Positions 26,766-36,655 of a stretch of 50,913 nt of DNA are shown here, in pieces. Source of the stretch: Methylibium sp. (lineage in GTDB: Bacteria; Pseudomonadota; Gammaproteobacteria; Burkholderiales; Burkholderiaceae_C); NCBI GenBank assembly GCA_013824165.1, contig PNNH01000044.1, positions 1-50,913 of the forward strand. Reading direction: 5' to 3'. The notes under the pieces are model-generated. The model did not search any database, was not told where the DNA came from, and was given only the letters and a program-made list of their open reading frames with translations. The position numbers were made by a program, and so were the translations under genes. Position 1 is the stretch's first letter. Each line of letters starts with the position of its first letter.

Positions 26766-27695
26766 ATGCCTCTGCTGCTACCGCTGGCCATGCTGGCTGC
26801 GCTGGCGGTGGACCGCCTGTTCGGTGAGCCACCGGTCTGGGCCCATCCGGTGGTCGGCATGGGCCGTTTTCTGGACCTGTTCGGCGCGCGGCTGGCCCTG
26901 ATGCCGCCCGGCCCGGCCTTTGCCGGCGGTGCGCTGGTCTGGCTGCTGGGCGCGCTGCTCAGCGCGGCCCTGGCGCTGACGCTGGAGATCCTGCTGATGC
27001 AGGCGCTGAAGCCCTGGGCCTCGGCCGCCGGCCTGCTGGCCTGTGCGCTGGCGCTGGGCCTGCTGCTCAAGCCGCTGCTGGCCTGGGCCATGCTGGTGGG
27101 CGAGGTGCGCGCTGTCGAGGCGGCACTGCAGCGCTCGCTGCCTGAAGGCCGTGCGCAATTGGCCCGCCTGGTGAGCCGCGACACCGCGGCGCTGGACGCC
27201 ACGCAGGTCCGCGAGGCTGCCATCGAGACCCTGGCCGAGAACCTCAACGATTCGGTGATCGCGCCGCTGTTCTGGTTTGCCATCGCCGGCCTGCCCGGCG
27301 CAGCTGTCTACCGCTTCGCCAACACCGCCGATGCCATGTGGGGCTACCGCGACCACCGCGAGTGGAGCGGCAAGTTCGCGGCGCGCGCCGACGATCTGCT
27401 GTCCTGGCTGCCGGCGCGCCTGAGCGCCCTGGCCTTGCTGGCGGCGCGGCCAGCACTGCTGCCCCGCCTGGCCGGCCAGGCCCGCCGCACGCCCTCGCCC
27501 AACAGCGGCTGGCCCATGGCTGCGATGGCACTGCGCCTGGATCTGAAGCTGGGCAAGCCCGGCGTCTATCAGCTCAACAGCAGCGGCGCGCAGCCCGGCC
27601 TGGGCGATGTGGCCCTGGCCTGCCGCACCGCCGCGCAAGCCTTGCTGCCCGGCCTCGCCTGCACGGCCCTGCTGGCCTGGGGCTTGCGGGCATGA
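26766..27695 (+). CDS. cbiB: adenosylcobinamide-phosphate synthase
   Basis: This 309-residue integral membrane protein (CbiB/CobD) attaches aminopropanol phosphate to cobyric acid. It has AVDRLFGEPPVWAHPVVGMG at the N terminus, SRDT, AAIETLAENLNDSVIAPLFW, FANTADAMWGYR and SPNSGWPMAAMA, all family marks. Its stop overlaps the next gene (ATGA). Confidence 0.94.
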   Translation: MPLLLPLAMLAALAVDRLFGEPPVWAHPVVGMGRFLDLFGARLALMPPGPAFAGGALVWLLGALLSAALALTLEILLMQALKPWASAAGLLACALALGLLLKPLLAWAMLVGEVRAVEAALQRSLPEGRAQLARLVSRDTAALDATQVREAAIETLAENLNDSVIAPLFWFAIAGLPGAAVYRFANTADAMWGYRDHREWSGKFAARADDLLSWLPARLSALALLAARPALLPRLAGQARRTPSPNSGWPMAAMALRLDLKLGKPGVYQLNSSGAQPGLGDVALACRTAAQALLPGLACTALLAWGLRA

Positions 27696-28753
27696 GCGCG
27701 CCGGGCCATCCGCTGACCGCGGCGCCGCTCAAGCGCCCGCAGCTGCTGCTGCCGGTGCATGGCGGGCCTGACGGTGGGCCGGCCATCGCGCACGATTTCT
27801 CCACCAATGCCAACCCGCTCGGCCCGCCACCGGCACTCTGGCAGGCAGTGCTGGACGCCGACCGCAGGCGTTATCCCGACCCCAGCTACCGCGCACTGCG
27901 TGAGCGCCTGGGCGCAGCGCATGGCCTGCCGCCAGCGCGCGTGCTGCCGGCTTCCGGCGGCGCCGAGGCGATCCGCCGGCTCAGCCTGGCCGCACTGCTG
28001 CAGGGCTGCCGTGAGGTCTGGGTGCCGACACCCGGCTTCGGCGACTACGCGCTGGCCGCACAGGCCCTGGGCCTGGCAGTGCGTCCCTATGCCGACAGTG
28101 ACGCCCTGATCTACGGCCTGCGCGAGCCGGCACTGGTCTGGATCTGTGAGCCCTGCAACCCCAGCGGCGCCAGCCTCTCGCGCGAGGCACTGCAGGGCAT
28201 CGCCCGTGCGGCGGCCCGTTGCGGCGCGGTGCTGGCCGTCGACCTCGCCTATGAGCCCTTGCGCCTGCACGGCCAGGCAGCCGAGCTGCCGCCGGGCTGC
28301 TGGCAGCTGCATTGCCCCAACAAGGCGCTGGGCCTGACGGGCGTGCGGGCCGCCTACCTGCTGGCGCCAGCCGAAGATGCATGGTGGGCACGCCTGCTGT
28401 CGTTGGCGCCCAGCTGGGTGTTGGCCGCCGAAGGTGAGGCGCTGCTGCAGCATTGGCATCACAGCAGCACGCTGGAATGGCTGGACTGCAGCCGCCGCCA
28501 GCTGCGCGACTGGAGCACGGCACTGCAGCAGCAGCTTGCGCGGCTGGGTTGGAGCCAGGAGCCGGGCGTCACGCCCTTCTGGCTGGCCCGGCCGCCCGGT
28601 GGCCTGCCGATGGATCTGCGCAGCCGCGGCATCAAGCTGCGTGAAGCCGCGTCGTTGGGCCGCCCCGGCTGGTGGCGCATCGCAGCGCAGCCGCCGGCCT
28701 CGCAGCATGCACTGCTGCAGGCGCTTCGACCTGAGCTGGAGGATTCCGCATGA
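27692..28753 (+). CDS. threonine-phosphate decarboxylase-like PLP enzyme (CobC/CobD type)
   Basis: This 353-residue class I/II aminotransferase-fold protein probably makes (R)-1-amino-2-propanol O-2-phosphate for CbiB. It has DFSTNANPLGPP, YPDPSYRALRERL, ASGGAEAIRRL, WICEPCNPSGA and the PLP lysine in PNKALGLTGVRAAY. Naming differs between pathways (CobC aerobic, CobD anaerobic), so I give no symbol. It is embedded between cbiB and cobQ with 4-nt overlaps at both ends. A HisC-like aminotransferase is less likely because hisC is present elsewhere. Confidence 0.88.
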   Translation: MSAPGHPLTAAPLKRPQLLLPVHGGPDGGPAIAHDFSTNANPLGPPPALWQAVLDADRRRYPDPSYRALRERLGAAHGLPPARVLPASGGAEAIRRLSLAALLQGCREVWVPTPGFGDYALAAQALGLAVRPYADSDALIYGLREPALVWICEPCNPSGASLSREALQGIARAAARCGAVLAVDLAYEPLRLHGQAAELPPGCWQLHCPNKALGLTGVRAAYLLAPAEDAWWARLLSLAPSWVLAAEGEALLQHWHHSSTLEWLDCSRRQLRDWSTALQQQLARLGWSQEPGVTPFWLARPPGGLPMDLRSRGIKLREAASLGRPGWWRIAAQPPASQHALLQALRPELEDSA

Positions 28754-30264
28754 ACAACAAGCCTCGCCAAGCCCGCGCGGTGATGGTGCTGGGCACCACC
28801 AGCGGCGCCGGCAAGAGCTGGCTGGCCACCGCGCTGTGCCGCTGGTATGCACGCCAGGGCCTCAAAGTGGCGCCCTTCAAGGCGCAGAACATGAGCAACA
28901 ACGCCCGGGTGGTTGCTGGCCCCCCGCCAGCGAGTGCGCTGGCAGCGCCCGGCTCGAGTGTTGAATACGGCCGTATGGGAGAGATCGGCAGCGCCCAGTA
29001 CTTCCAGGCCCTGGCGGCGCGCCGCGTGCCCGAGGTACGCATGAACCCGGTGCTGCTCAAGCCCGAGGCGGACACGCGCAGCCAGGTGGTGTTGCTGGGT
29101 GAGGTGAACGAAGAGCTCGGCGCCATGCCCTGGCGCGGCCGCAGCGAGCGGATCTGGCCGATGGCGCGCGCCGCCTTGCACGAGCTGATGGCCGAGAACG
29201 ATGTGGTCGTGATCGAAGGCGCGGGCTCGCCGGCCGAGATCAATCTGCACGCCAGCGACTACGTCAATATGCGCACCGCGCTGGAGGCGCGGGCGGCCTG
29301 CCTGCTGGTGAGCGACATCGACCGCGGCGGCGCCTTCGCCCATCTCTACGGCACCCACCAACTTCTGCCTGCGCACGAACGCGCGTTGATCCGCGGCTTC
29401 GTGCTGAACCGCTTCCGCGGCGACGCGGCGCTGCTGGCCCCCGGGCCCGAGCAGTTGCAGGCGCTGACCGGTGTGCCGACAGTAGCGGTGCTGCCGATGT
29501 GGCGCGGCCACGGACTGCCCGAGGAGGACGGCGTCTTCGACGACAGTCCATCGGGCACGGGTCTCAAGATTGCCATCGTCGCCTACCCCCGCCTGTCCAA
29601 CCTGGACGAGTTCCAGCCGCTGCGCGGCATGCCGGGCGTGCGCCTGATCTGGACCCGCACAGCCGCCGATCTGGAAGCGGCCGACTGGATCATCCTGCCC
29701 GGCTCCAAGGCAGTGGCCGCCGACCTGGCCTGGCTGCGTGAGCACAAGCTTGACGCGGTAATCGCCCGCCACGCAGCCGCCGGCAAGCCTCTGATCGGCA
29801 TCTGCGGCGGCCTGCAAATGCTGGGCGAAACCCTGGTCGACCCGCATGGCATCGACGGCAACGCGCCCGGCCTGGGCCTGCTGCCGCTGGTGACGCAGTT
29901 CGAGAAGGACAAGCTGCTGCGCCCGGCGCGATTGCGCTTCGCGGCGCAGCTGGCCGCGCCCTGGCAGGCGCTGCAGAGCCTGCAGCTGGAGGGTTATGAA
30001 ATTCACCACGGCCGCACGGTTCAGCACCCCGACATCGCGCCGGCTACCGAAGCGCTGCACGAGGCAGACGGCGGCGTCGTTGGCTGGCAGGCTGGCCCGG
30101 TGCTGGGCGTCTACGCGCACGGCCTGTTCGAGCAGCCGGCACTGCTGCGCGCGCTGTTCGGCGCCGAGGTGCGCACGCTGGACAGCGTCTTCGACGGCCT
30201 GGCCGATTACATCGACCATCATTTCCTGCCCGGCACCCTGGCCGGACTTCTGACTCCACCATGA
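28750..30264 (+). CDS. cobQ: cobyric acid synthase
   Basis: This 504-residue CobQ/CbiP enzyme amidates the b, d, e and g positions. It has P-loop [52 protein letters not shown], and glutaminase motif [11 protein letters not shown] with [12 protein letters not shown]. An insertion of roughly 20 residues rich in P, A, G and S (residues 57-77, around 28918-28980) splits the usual NNARVV...GEIGSAQ block. Overlaps its neighbours by 4 nt. Confidence 0.95.
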   Translation: MNNKPRQARAVMVLGTTSGAGKSWLATALCRWYARQGLKVAPFKAQNMSNNARVVAGPPPASALAAPGSSVEYGRMGEIGSAQYFQALAARRVPEVRMNPVLLKPEADTRSQVVLLGEVNEELGAMPWRGRSERIWPMARAALHELMAENDVVVIEGAGSPAEINLHASDYVNMRTALEARAACLLVSDIDRGGAFAHLYGTHQLLPAHERALIRGFVLNRFRGDAALLAPGPEQLQALTGVPTVAVLPMWRGHGLPEEDGVFDDSPSGTGLKIAIVAYPRLSNLDEFQPLRGMPGVRLIWTRTAADLEAADWIILPGSKAVAADLAWLREHKLDAVIARHAAAGKPLIGICGGLQMLGETLVDPHGIDGNAPGLGLLPLVTQFEKDKLLRPARLRFAAQLAAPWQALQSLQLEGYEIHHGRTVQHPDIAPATEALHEADGGVVGWQAGPVLGVYAHGLFEQPALLRALFGAEVRTLDSVFDGLADYIDHHFLPGTLAGLLTPP

Positions 30265-31319
30265 ATCGCCTGATGCACGACCTGATCCCGACCATCGCAC
30301 CGCTGGCCCAGCTCAACCCTGCCGGCCTGGCCGGCGCACTGCGCCAGCGCGTCGACCAGAAGACCAAGCCGCTGGGCGCGCTGGGCCGGCTGGAAGCGCT
30401 GATGCTGCGCCTGGGCCTCATCCTGGGCACTGAAACGCCTGAGCTGCTGCAGGCCCAGCTGGTGGTGTTTGCAGGCGACCATGGCCTGGCTGCCCGCGGC
30501 GTCTCGGCCTATCCCAGCGATGTGACCTGGCAGATGGTGGAGAACTTCCTAGCTGGCGGCGCCGCCGTCAGCGTGCTGGCGCGCCAGCACGGCCTGGCAC
30601 TGACGGTGGTCGATGCCGGCGTGCGCCGTGACTTCGCGCCACGGCCCGGGCTGGTGATCGCCAAGATTGGCGCCGGCACTGCTGACGCGCTGGAAGGCCC
30701 GGCGATGACGGCCGAGCAATGCGCCGCCGCCATCGCCAGCGGCAAGAATCTGCTGACCCGCCTGCCCGGCAATGCCCTGCTGCTGGGCGAGATGGGCATC
30801 GGCAATAGCTCGGCCGCGGCGCTGCTACTGGCGCGCTTGAGCGGCCAGGCCGTGGCGGACTGCGCCGGGCGGGGTACAGGTCTTGACGATGCCCAGCTGG
30901 CGCGCAAAACGCAGATCCTGGCCGAGGTGCTACAGCGCCATCCCGAGGCCCGCACGCCGCTGCAGGCGCTGGCGGCTTTTGGCGGCTTCGAGATTGCGAT
31001 GATGGTGGGTGCGGTGCTGCAGGCCGCGCTGGAGCGCCGCGTCGTGGTGGTCGACGGTTTCATCGCCAGCGCCTCCGTCCTGGTGGCTGCGCAGCTTCAG
31101 CCCGCGGTGCTGGAGCGCTGCGTCTTCACCCACCGGTCCGAGGAGCCCGGCCACCGCCTGATGCTGCAGTCCTTGCAGGCCGAGGCCTTGCTGGATCTGG
31201 GCCTGCGTCTGGGCGAAGGCTCGGGCGCCGCGCTGGCCTGGCCGCTGCTGGTGTCGGCCTGCAGGATTTTGTGCGAGATGGCCAGTTTCAGCAGCGCCGG
31301 CGTCAGTGAGCGCAGTTGA
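30261..31319 (+). CDS. cobT: nicotinate-nucleotide-dimethylbenzimidazole phosphoribosyltransferase
   Basis: This 352-residue enzyme makes alpha-ribazole 5'-phosphate for the lower ligand. It has [50 protein letters not shown] and [13 protein letters not shown]. It ends the tightly overlapping part of the cobalamin cluster; a 38-nt gap separates it from the HD-GYP gene. Confidence 0.95.
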   Translation: MNRLMHDLIPTIAPLAQLNPAGLAGALRQRVDQKTKPLGALGRLEALMLRLGLILGTETPELLQAQLVVFAGDHGLAARGVSAYPSDVTWQMVENFLAGGAAVSVLARQHGLALTVVDAGVRRDFAPRPGLVIAKIGAGTADALEGPAMTAEQCAAAIASGKNLLTRLPGNALLLGEMGIGNSSAAALLLARLSGQAVADCAGRGTGLDDAQLARKTQILAEVLQRHPEARTPLQALAAFGGFEIAMMVGAVLQAALERRVVVVDGFIASASVLVAAQLQPAVLERCVFTHRSEEPGHRLMLQSLQAEALLDLGLRLGEGSGAALAWPLLVSACRILCEMASFSSAGVSERS

Positions 31320-31357
31320 TCTGGTGATAATCAGGCGCACAACAGCAAGGGATCTCC

Positions 31358-32905
31358 ATGTCCGATCTGGTGTTTGCCGACGAGTTGCCTGATCCCGGCC
31401 CGCAAACTGCCGCCAAGTTGCTGGATCCCTGGGTGGTGATGATCGTCGACGATGACCCAGCGGTGCATCAGGTCACGCAGCTGGTGATGGCCGGCTTCGA
31501 GTTTGCCGGCCGCCACCTGGAATTCCTGGACGCCTACAGCGGCAGCGAAGCCCGCGAGCTGCTGGCGCTGCGCAGCGACGTCGCACTGATCCTGCTGGAC
31601 GTGGTGATGGAGTCCGACCGCGCCGGCCTGGAGCTGGTGCGCTACATCCGCGAAGACCTGGGCAATCGCCATGTGCGCATCGTGCTGCGCACCGGGCAGC
31701 CGGGCCAGGCGCCCGAAGAGCATGTCATCAAGACCTACGACATCAACGACTACAAGGAAAAGACCGAGCTCACCAAGCGCAAGCTGATCACGGTCTTCTA
31801 CTCGGCGCTGCGCTCCTACCGCGACATCATGATCATCGAGCAGTCGCGGCGTTCGCTGCGGCGCTCGATCGACGCGATCACCAGGGTATACGACTCGCAC
31901 AATCTGCGCTGCTTCGCCTCCGCCGTGCTGGAGCAGGTCGCGCATGTGCTGGGTTATGAGGCCCAGGGCCTGTGCGCCAGCCGTGTCTCGGCCTATGCGG
32001 CCGCGCAGATGGGCGGGCATCTGAAAGTGCTGGCGGCCACTTCGGAGTATTCGCGCCTGCTGGTTGACCAGGAGGTGGACAGCCTGCCCGAGAGCGTGCG
32101 CGACGCGCTGAACCGCGCATTGCGCGATCAGCGCAGCCATTTCGACGACCACCACTGCGTGGGTTACTACCGCAGCTCGGCCGGCAACGAGAGCCTGCTC
32201 TACATGGTGTTTTCCGAGCCGGTGGACGCCGACGCGCGCGAGCTGCTGGAGATCTTCTGCGCCAACGTCGCGCTCACCTACGAGAGCCTGCTGCTGCGCG
32301 AGGAGATCCAGGACTCGCACCACGCCACCGTGCACATCCTGGGCGAGGCCGTCGAGCAGCGCGCGCGCGACGGCAGCTGGCATGTGAAGCGCGTCAGCGA
32401 GCTGGCAGCGCTGCTGGGCCAGGCCACCGGCCTGACGCCCACCGAGGTTGAGTTCCTGCGCCAAGCCGCACCGCTGCACGATGTGGGCAAGATCGGCGTG
32501 CCTGACCAGGTTCTGAACAAACCTGGCAAGCTCGACGCGGCCGAGTGGGAAGTGATGCAGGGCCACGCCCGCCTGGGCTATGAGCTGCTGAGCAAGAGCA
32601 AGCATCGCATCCTGCAGCTAGGCGCCACCATCGCCCACGAACACCATGAGCGCTGGGACGGTCAGGGCTACCCGCGCGGCCTGGCCGGCGAGCAGGTCAG
32701 CCTGGCAGGCCGCATCGTCGCAGTGGCCGACGTGCTGGATTCCCTGGTCAGCCAGCGCTGCTACAAGGAACCCTGGGCGCTGGACGATGCACTGGATTTC
32801 ATGCGCGAGCAGGCCGGCCAACGCTTCGACCCGCAGCTGGTTGCCCTGCTGATGGAACGGCTGGACCTGGTGCGCGCGCTTTACGAACGTTATCCCGATC
32901 GCTGA
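31358..32905 (+). CDS. response regulator with HD-GYP domain (probable c-di-GMP phosphodiesterase)
   Basis: This 515-residue protein has a receiver domain at about residues 25-145 (acidic D31-D33, phospho-acceptor D81 in LILLDVVME), a middle domain of about 165 residues of the DUF3369 type (sensor-like), and a C-terminal HD-GYP domain (H374-D375 in APLHDVGKIG, G437-Y438-P439 in DGQGYPRGL). Such proteins degrade cyclic di-GMP. AAGGGA precedes the ATG. No histidine kinase is adjacent. It lies co-directionally between cobT and cobS, inside the B12 cluster, with gaps of 38 and 41 nt, so it may share the B12-repressed transcript. Confidence 0.92.
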   Translation: MSDLVFADELPDPGPQTAAKLLDPWVVMIVDDDPAVHQVTQLVMAGFEFAGRHLEFLDAYSGSEARELLALRSDVALILLDVVMESDRAGLELVRYIREDLGNRHVRIVLRTGQPGQAPEEHVIKTYDINDYKEKTELTKRKLITVFYSALRSYRDIMIIEQSRRSLRRSIDAITRVYDSHNLRCFASAVLEQVAHVLGYEAQGLCASRVSAYAAAQMGGHLKVLAATSEYSRLLVDQEVDSLPESVRDALNRALRDQRSHFDDHHCVGYYRSSAGNESLLYMVFSEPVDADARELLEIFCANVALTYESLLLREEIQDSHHATVHILGEAVEQRARDGSWHVKRVSELAALLGQATGLTPTEVEFLRQAAPLHDVGKIGVPDQVLNKPGKLDAAEWEVMQGHARLGYELLSKSKHRILQLGATIAHEHHERWDGQGYPRGLAGEQVSLAGRIVAVADVLDSLVSQRCYKEPWALDDALDFMREQAGQRFDPQLVALLMERLDLVRALYERYPDR

Positions 32906-32946
32906 TCTCCGCCGCGCCGCGGGGCGCCGCCCCCTTCCCCCGACCG

Positions 32947-33735
32947 ATGCACCCGACCCACGAACTCCGCCTGTTCTTCATCGCCCTGCAGTTCCTGACC
33001 CGCGTGCCGGTGCCGGCCTGGGTGGGCTTCGAGCCGGCCTGGCTGCAGCAGTGCAGCCGCCACTTTCCGCTGGTGGGGACGCTGGTGGGCCTGTTCAGCG
33101 CGGCGGTGCTGGCCGCCGCCCTGCAGCTGTGGCCACCGATGATCGCAGTGCTGCTGGCGATGGCCGCGAGCATCTGGTTGACTGGCGGCTTCCACGAAGA
33201 CGGCTGGGCCGACACCTGCGACGGCCTGGGCGGCACGGTCAGCCGCGCCCGCTCGCTGGAGATCATGAAGGACTCGCGCATCGGCAGCTACGGCGCGCTG
33301 GGCCTGCTGCTGATGCTGGGGCTGAAGGCCGCCTGCCTGCACACCCTGGTGGCCGGGCAAGACCTGCCCCTGGCGCTGGCCGGTCTGGTGCTGGCCCATG
33401 GCGCCTCGCGCGCCGCGCCGATCTGGCTGATCCGCAGCCTGCCCTATGCGGGTGATCCGGACCATGCCAAGGCAAAGCCGCTAGCCACCCAGGTGACGGT
33501 CGCAACCTGCCTGGTGGTGGCGCTGTGGGTGGCGCTGCTGGCAGGCACGCTTGCCCTGCTGCTGCCAGGGGCGGCGCAGCGCCTGGCCTGGGCGCTACCC
33601 GTGGGCCTGGCCGCCACGCTGTGGATGCGCGCCTGGTTCAAGCGCCGCCTGGGCGGCTATACCGGCGACAACCTGGGCGCCACGCAGCAGGTGGTGGAGC
33701 TGAGCCTGCTGCTGGCGTGGGCGGCGCATGTCTGA
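32947..33735 (+). CDS. cobS: adenosylcobinamide-GDP ribazoletransferase (cobalamin synthase)
   Basis: This 262-residue membrane enzyme joins adenosylcobinamide-GDP to alpha-ribazole. It has FFIALQFLTRVPVP, the hallmark GGFHEDGWADTCDGLGG, MKDSRIGSYGALGL and several membrane helices. Overlaps the next gene by 8 nt. The ribosome site is weak and a GC-rich hairpin-forming stretch precedes it (about 32912-32938). Confidence 0.95.
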   Translation: MHPTHELRLFFIALQFLTRVPVPAWVGFEPAWLQQCSRHFPLVGTLVGLFSAAVLAAALQLWPPMIAVLLAMAASIWLTGGFHEDGWADTCDGLGGTVSRARSLEIMKDSRIGSYGALGLLLMLGLKAACLHTLVAGQDLPLALAGLVLAHGASRAAPIWLIRSLPYAGDPDHAKAKPLATQVTVATCLVVALWVALLAGTLALLLPGAAQRLAWALPVGLAATLWMRAWFKRRLGGYTGDNLGATQQVVELSLLLAWAAHV

Positions 33736-34276
33736 GCCTGTGGGCCGCCGCGCACTCTGGGTCTGGCGCCATCCACGTCCGCAGGGCGCTGCCGGCCGCT
33801 GCATCGGCGCCGGCACCGACCTGCCGCTGCACTGGCGGCGCGCCAAGCGCCTGGCGCGCCGCATCCAGGCCCATGCGCGCCGGCACCGTCTGCCGCATCA
33901 GGTGCAGACCTCGCCGCTGACGCGCTGCGCCGAAGTCGGCCGCTGGCTGCGCCGCTGGGGCTGGCAGCACCGGCTCGACGCGGGCCTGCTGGAGATCGAC
34001 TTCGGCGCCTGGGATGGACAGACCTGGGACCACATCGGGCAGGCCGCGGTGGAGGCCTGGGTGGCCGACTTCCTTGGCCATGCGCCGGCCGGTGGTGAAT
34101 CGCTGCAGCAGCTCTTGCACCGAGTGGCGGCTTGGCAGCCCGGTGCCTGCTGCGTGGTCAGCCATGGCGGCTGGATGCTGGCCAGGCGCTGGTTGCAAGA
34201 GCACGGCGAGCGCCGGCCCAGTGCCTTGGAATGGCCAGCGGCGCCGGCTTATGGAGAGGTGTGGCGCCTGGCCTGA
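33728..34276 (+). CDS. histidine phosphatase, probable alpha-ribazole phosphatase
   Basis: This 182-residue protein has the phosphoglycerate-mutase fold: RHPRP at residues 14-18 (phosphohistidine H15), RCIGAGTDLPL, TSPLTRC (R66), LLEIDFGAWDG (E89) and VVSHGGW (H146). The usual RHG is RHP. The position after cobS supports removal of the 5'-phosphate from the nucleotide loop precursor (the CobC role in Salmonella), but this is inferred from context. Last gene of the cobalamin cluster. Confidence 0.82.
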   Translation: MSEPVGRRALWVWRHPRPQGAAGRCIGAGTDLPLHWRRAKRLARRIQAHARRHRLPHQVQTSPLTRCAEVGRWLRRWGWQHRLDAGLLEIDFGAWDGQTWDHIGQAAVEAWVADFLGHAPAGGESLQQLLHRVAAWQPGACCVVSHGGWMLARRWLQEHGERRPSALEWPAAPAYGEVWRLA

Positions 34277-34300
34277 GCAGCCAGGCTCAGCCGCGCTCGT

Positions 34301-35108
<808 letters not shown>

Positions 35109-35738
35109 TTATCCTGCGATGCGGCGCAGCAGCTGATAGTGCACCGCACCGGCACGGGCGTTCTTCCAGGCCTCCAGGCCCAGCTCGGCCGGCACTGCCA
35201 AGGGCTCGGGCGATTCGACGTAGAGCAGCCCACCGGGCACCAGCAAGGGCGCCGCCGCCTTCAGCGCGGGCTCGAACAAGCCGGCATCAAACGGTGGGTC
35301 CAGCAGCAGCAGCTCGAAGCGCGCCGGGGCCGAACGGCTCATCCAGCCGATGGCATCGCAGCACTCGATGCGCAGCTGGGCCGGATCGGCCTTGAGACGC
35401 GTGCGGCTGGCTTCCAAGCTGCGCGCCAGCTGCGGATCACGCTCCAGCAGCAGAACTTCGGCCGCACCGCGCGACGCAGCCTCGAAGCCCAGGGCGCCGC
35501 TGCCCGCGAAGGCATCCAGCACGCGCCAGCCCGACAAGTCCTGGCCCAGCCAGTTGAACAGGGTCTCGCGCACGCGGTCGGGCGTGGGTCGCAGCCCGGG
35601 GCGGTCGGCCACCGGCAGCTTGGAGCGCTTCCACTGCCCGCCGATGATGCGCACCTCGCGCGGTGCACCGGCCGGGGCCACCTGGCGCGGCTTGAACTCG
35701 CGCGGCTCTCGCTTGTCAGGTCTCATCGCCTTAGACAT
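35109..35738 (-). CDS. rsmD: 16S rRNA (guanine966-N2)-methyltransferase
   Basis: This 209-residue Rossmann methyltransferase has VRIIGGQWKRSKLPV, RPTPDRVRETLFNWL, the SAM motif LDAFAGSGALGFEAASRG and catalytic LLLDPPFDAG. Start chosen at MSKAMRPDKREP (35738) because GGGGAG lies 7 nt upstream; a longer start at 35789 is possible but not family-like. A 93-nt gap separates it from hisF. Confidence 0.94.
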   Translation of the reverse strand: MSKAMRPDKREPREFKPRQVAPAGAPREVRIIGGQWKRSKLPVADRPGLRPTPDRVRETLFNWLGQDLSGWRVLDAFAGSGALGFEAASRGAAEVLLLERDPQLARSLEASRTRLKADPAQLRIECCDAIGWMSRSAPARFELLLLDPPFDAGLFEPALKAAAPLLVPGGLLYVESPEPLAVPAELGLEAWKNARAGAVHYQLLRRIAG

Positions 35739-35831
35739 GATCGAACTCCCCGCCGGCCAAACGCCGGGCCGCCCCAAGCCGGCCGACATCCCCCCCGGGG
35801 ATCGGCGAGCGCACTCGCTCGACGAGCGGCC

Positions 35832-36611
35832 TCATGTACGCACCGGGATGCCGCGCTGCGCCATCAGCGCCTTGGCCTGGCCGACCGTGTACTCGCCGTA
35901 GTGGAAGATGCTCGCGGCCAGCACCGCATCGGCGCCGCCGAGCTGGATGCCATCGGCCAGATGATCCAGTGTGCCGACACCGCCCGAGGCGATCACCGGC
36001 ACGCTGACGGCGTCGCTGACCGCACGCGTCAGCTCCAGGTCGAAGCCGCTCTTGGTGCCATCGCGGTCCATGCTGGTCAGCAGGATCTCGCCGGCGCCGA
36101 ACTCGGCCATCTGGCGCGCCCAGGCCACCGCGTCGATATGCATGTTCTTGCGCCCGCCGTGGGTGTAGACATCCCAGCCCGGGCCCTTGGTGGCGAGGTC
36201 TTCGCCGACGCGCCGCTTGGCATCGATGGCCACCACGATGCACTGCGCGCCGTACTTGTCGGAGGCCTCGCGGATCAGCTCGGGCCTAGCCACCGCGGCG
36301 GAGTTGAAGCTGACCTTATCGGCACCGGCATTCAGCAGGCGCCGCACGTCCTCGACGCTGCGCACGCCGCCGCCCACGGTCAGCGGAATGAAGACCTGCG
36401 AGGCCACGTCTTCGATGATGTGCAGTATCAGGTCGCGGCCATCGCTGGTGGCGGTGATGTCCAGAAAGGTCAGCTCGTCCGCGCCCTGCTCGTTGTAGCG
36501 CGCGGCAATCTCCACCGGATCGCCGGCATCGCGCAGCTCGACGAAGTTGACGCCTTTGACGACGCGGCCGCCGGTCACGTCAAGGCAGGGAATGATGCGT
36601 TTGGCAAGCAT
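35832..36611 (-). CDS. hisF: imidazole glycerol phosphate synthase cyclase subunit
   Basis: This 259-residue TIM barrel starts [20 protein letters not shown] (catalytic D11). It has [16 protein letters not shown] (second catalytic Asp region), [15 protein letters not shown] and [10 protein letters not shown]. It uses ammonia from HisH to make IGP and AICAR. A 44-nt gap separates it from the MBL gene upstream. hisI and hisE, which usually follow, are absent; rsmD comes next. A CGAGCG-CACT-CGCTCG hairpin at 35806-35821 just downstream lacks a T tract. Confidence 0.96.
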   Translation of the reverse strand: MLAKRIIPCLDVTGGRVVKGVNFVELRDAGDPVEIAARYNEQGADELTFLDITATSDGRDLILHIIEDVASQVFIPLTVGGGVRSVEDVRRLLNAGADKVSFNSAAVARPELIREASDKYGAQCIVVAIDAKRRVGEDLATKGPGWDVYTHGGRKNMHIDAVAWARQMAEFGAGEILLTSMDRDGTKSGFDLELTRAVSDAVSVPVIASGGVGTLDHLADGIQLGGADAVLAASIFHYGEYTVGQAKALMAQRGIPVRT

Positions 36612-36655
36612 GGCAGGAGAGAAATGGATATCCGTTGTCGATCTGAGGCGAGGGG

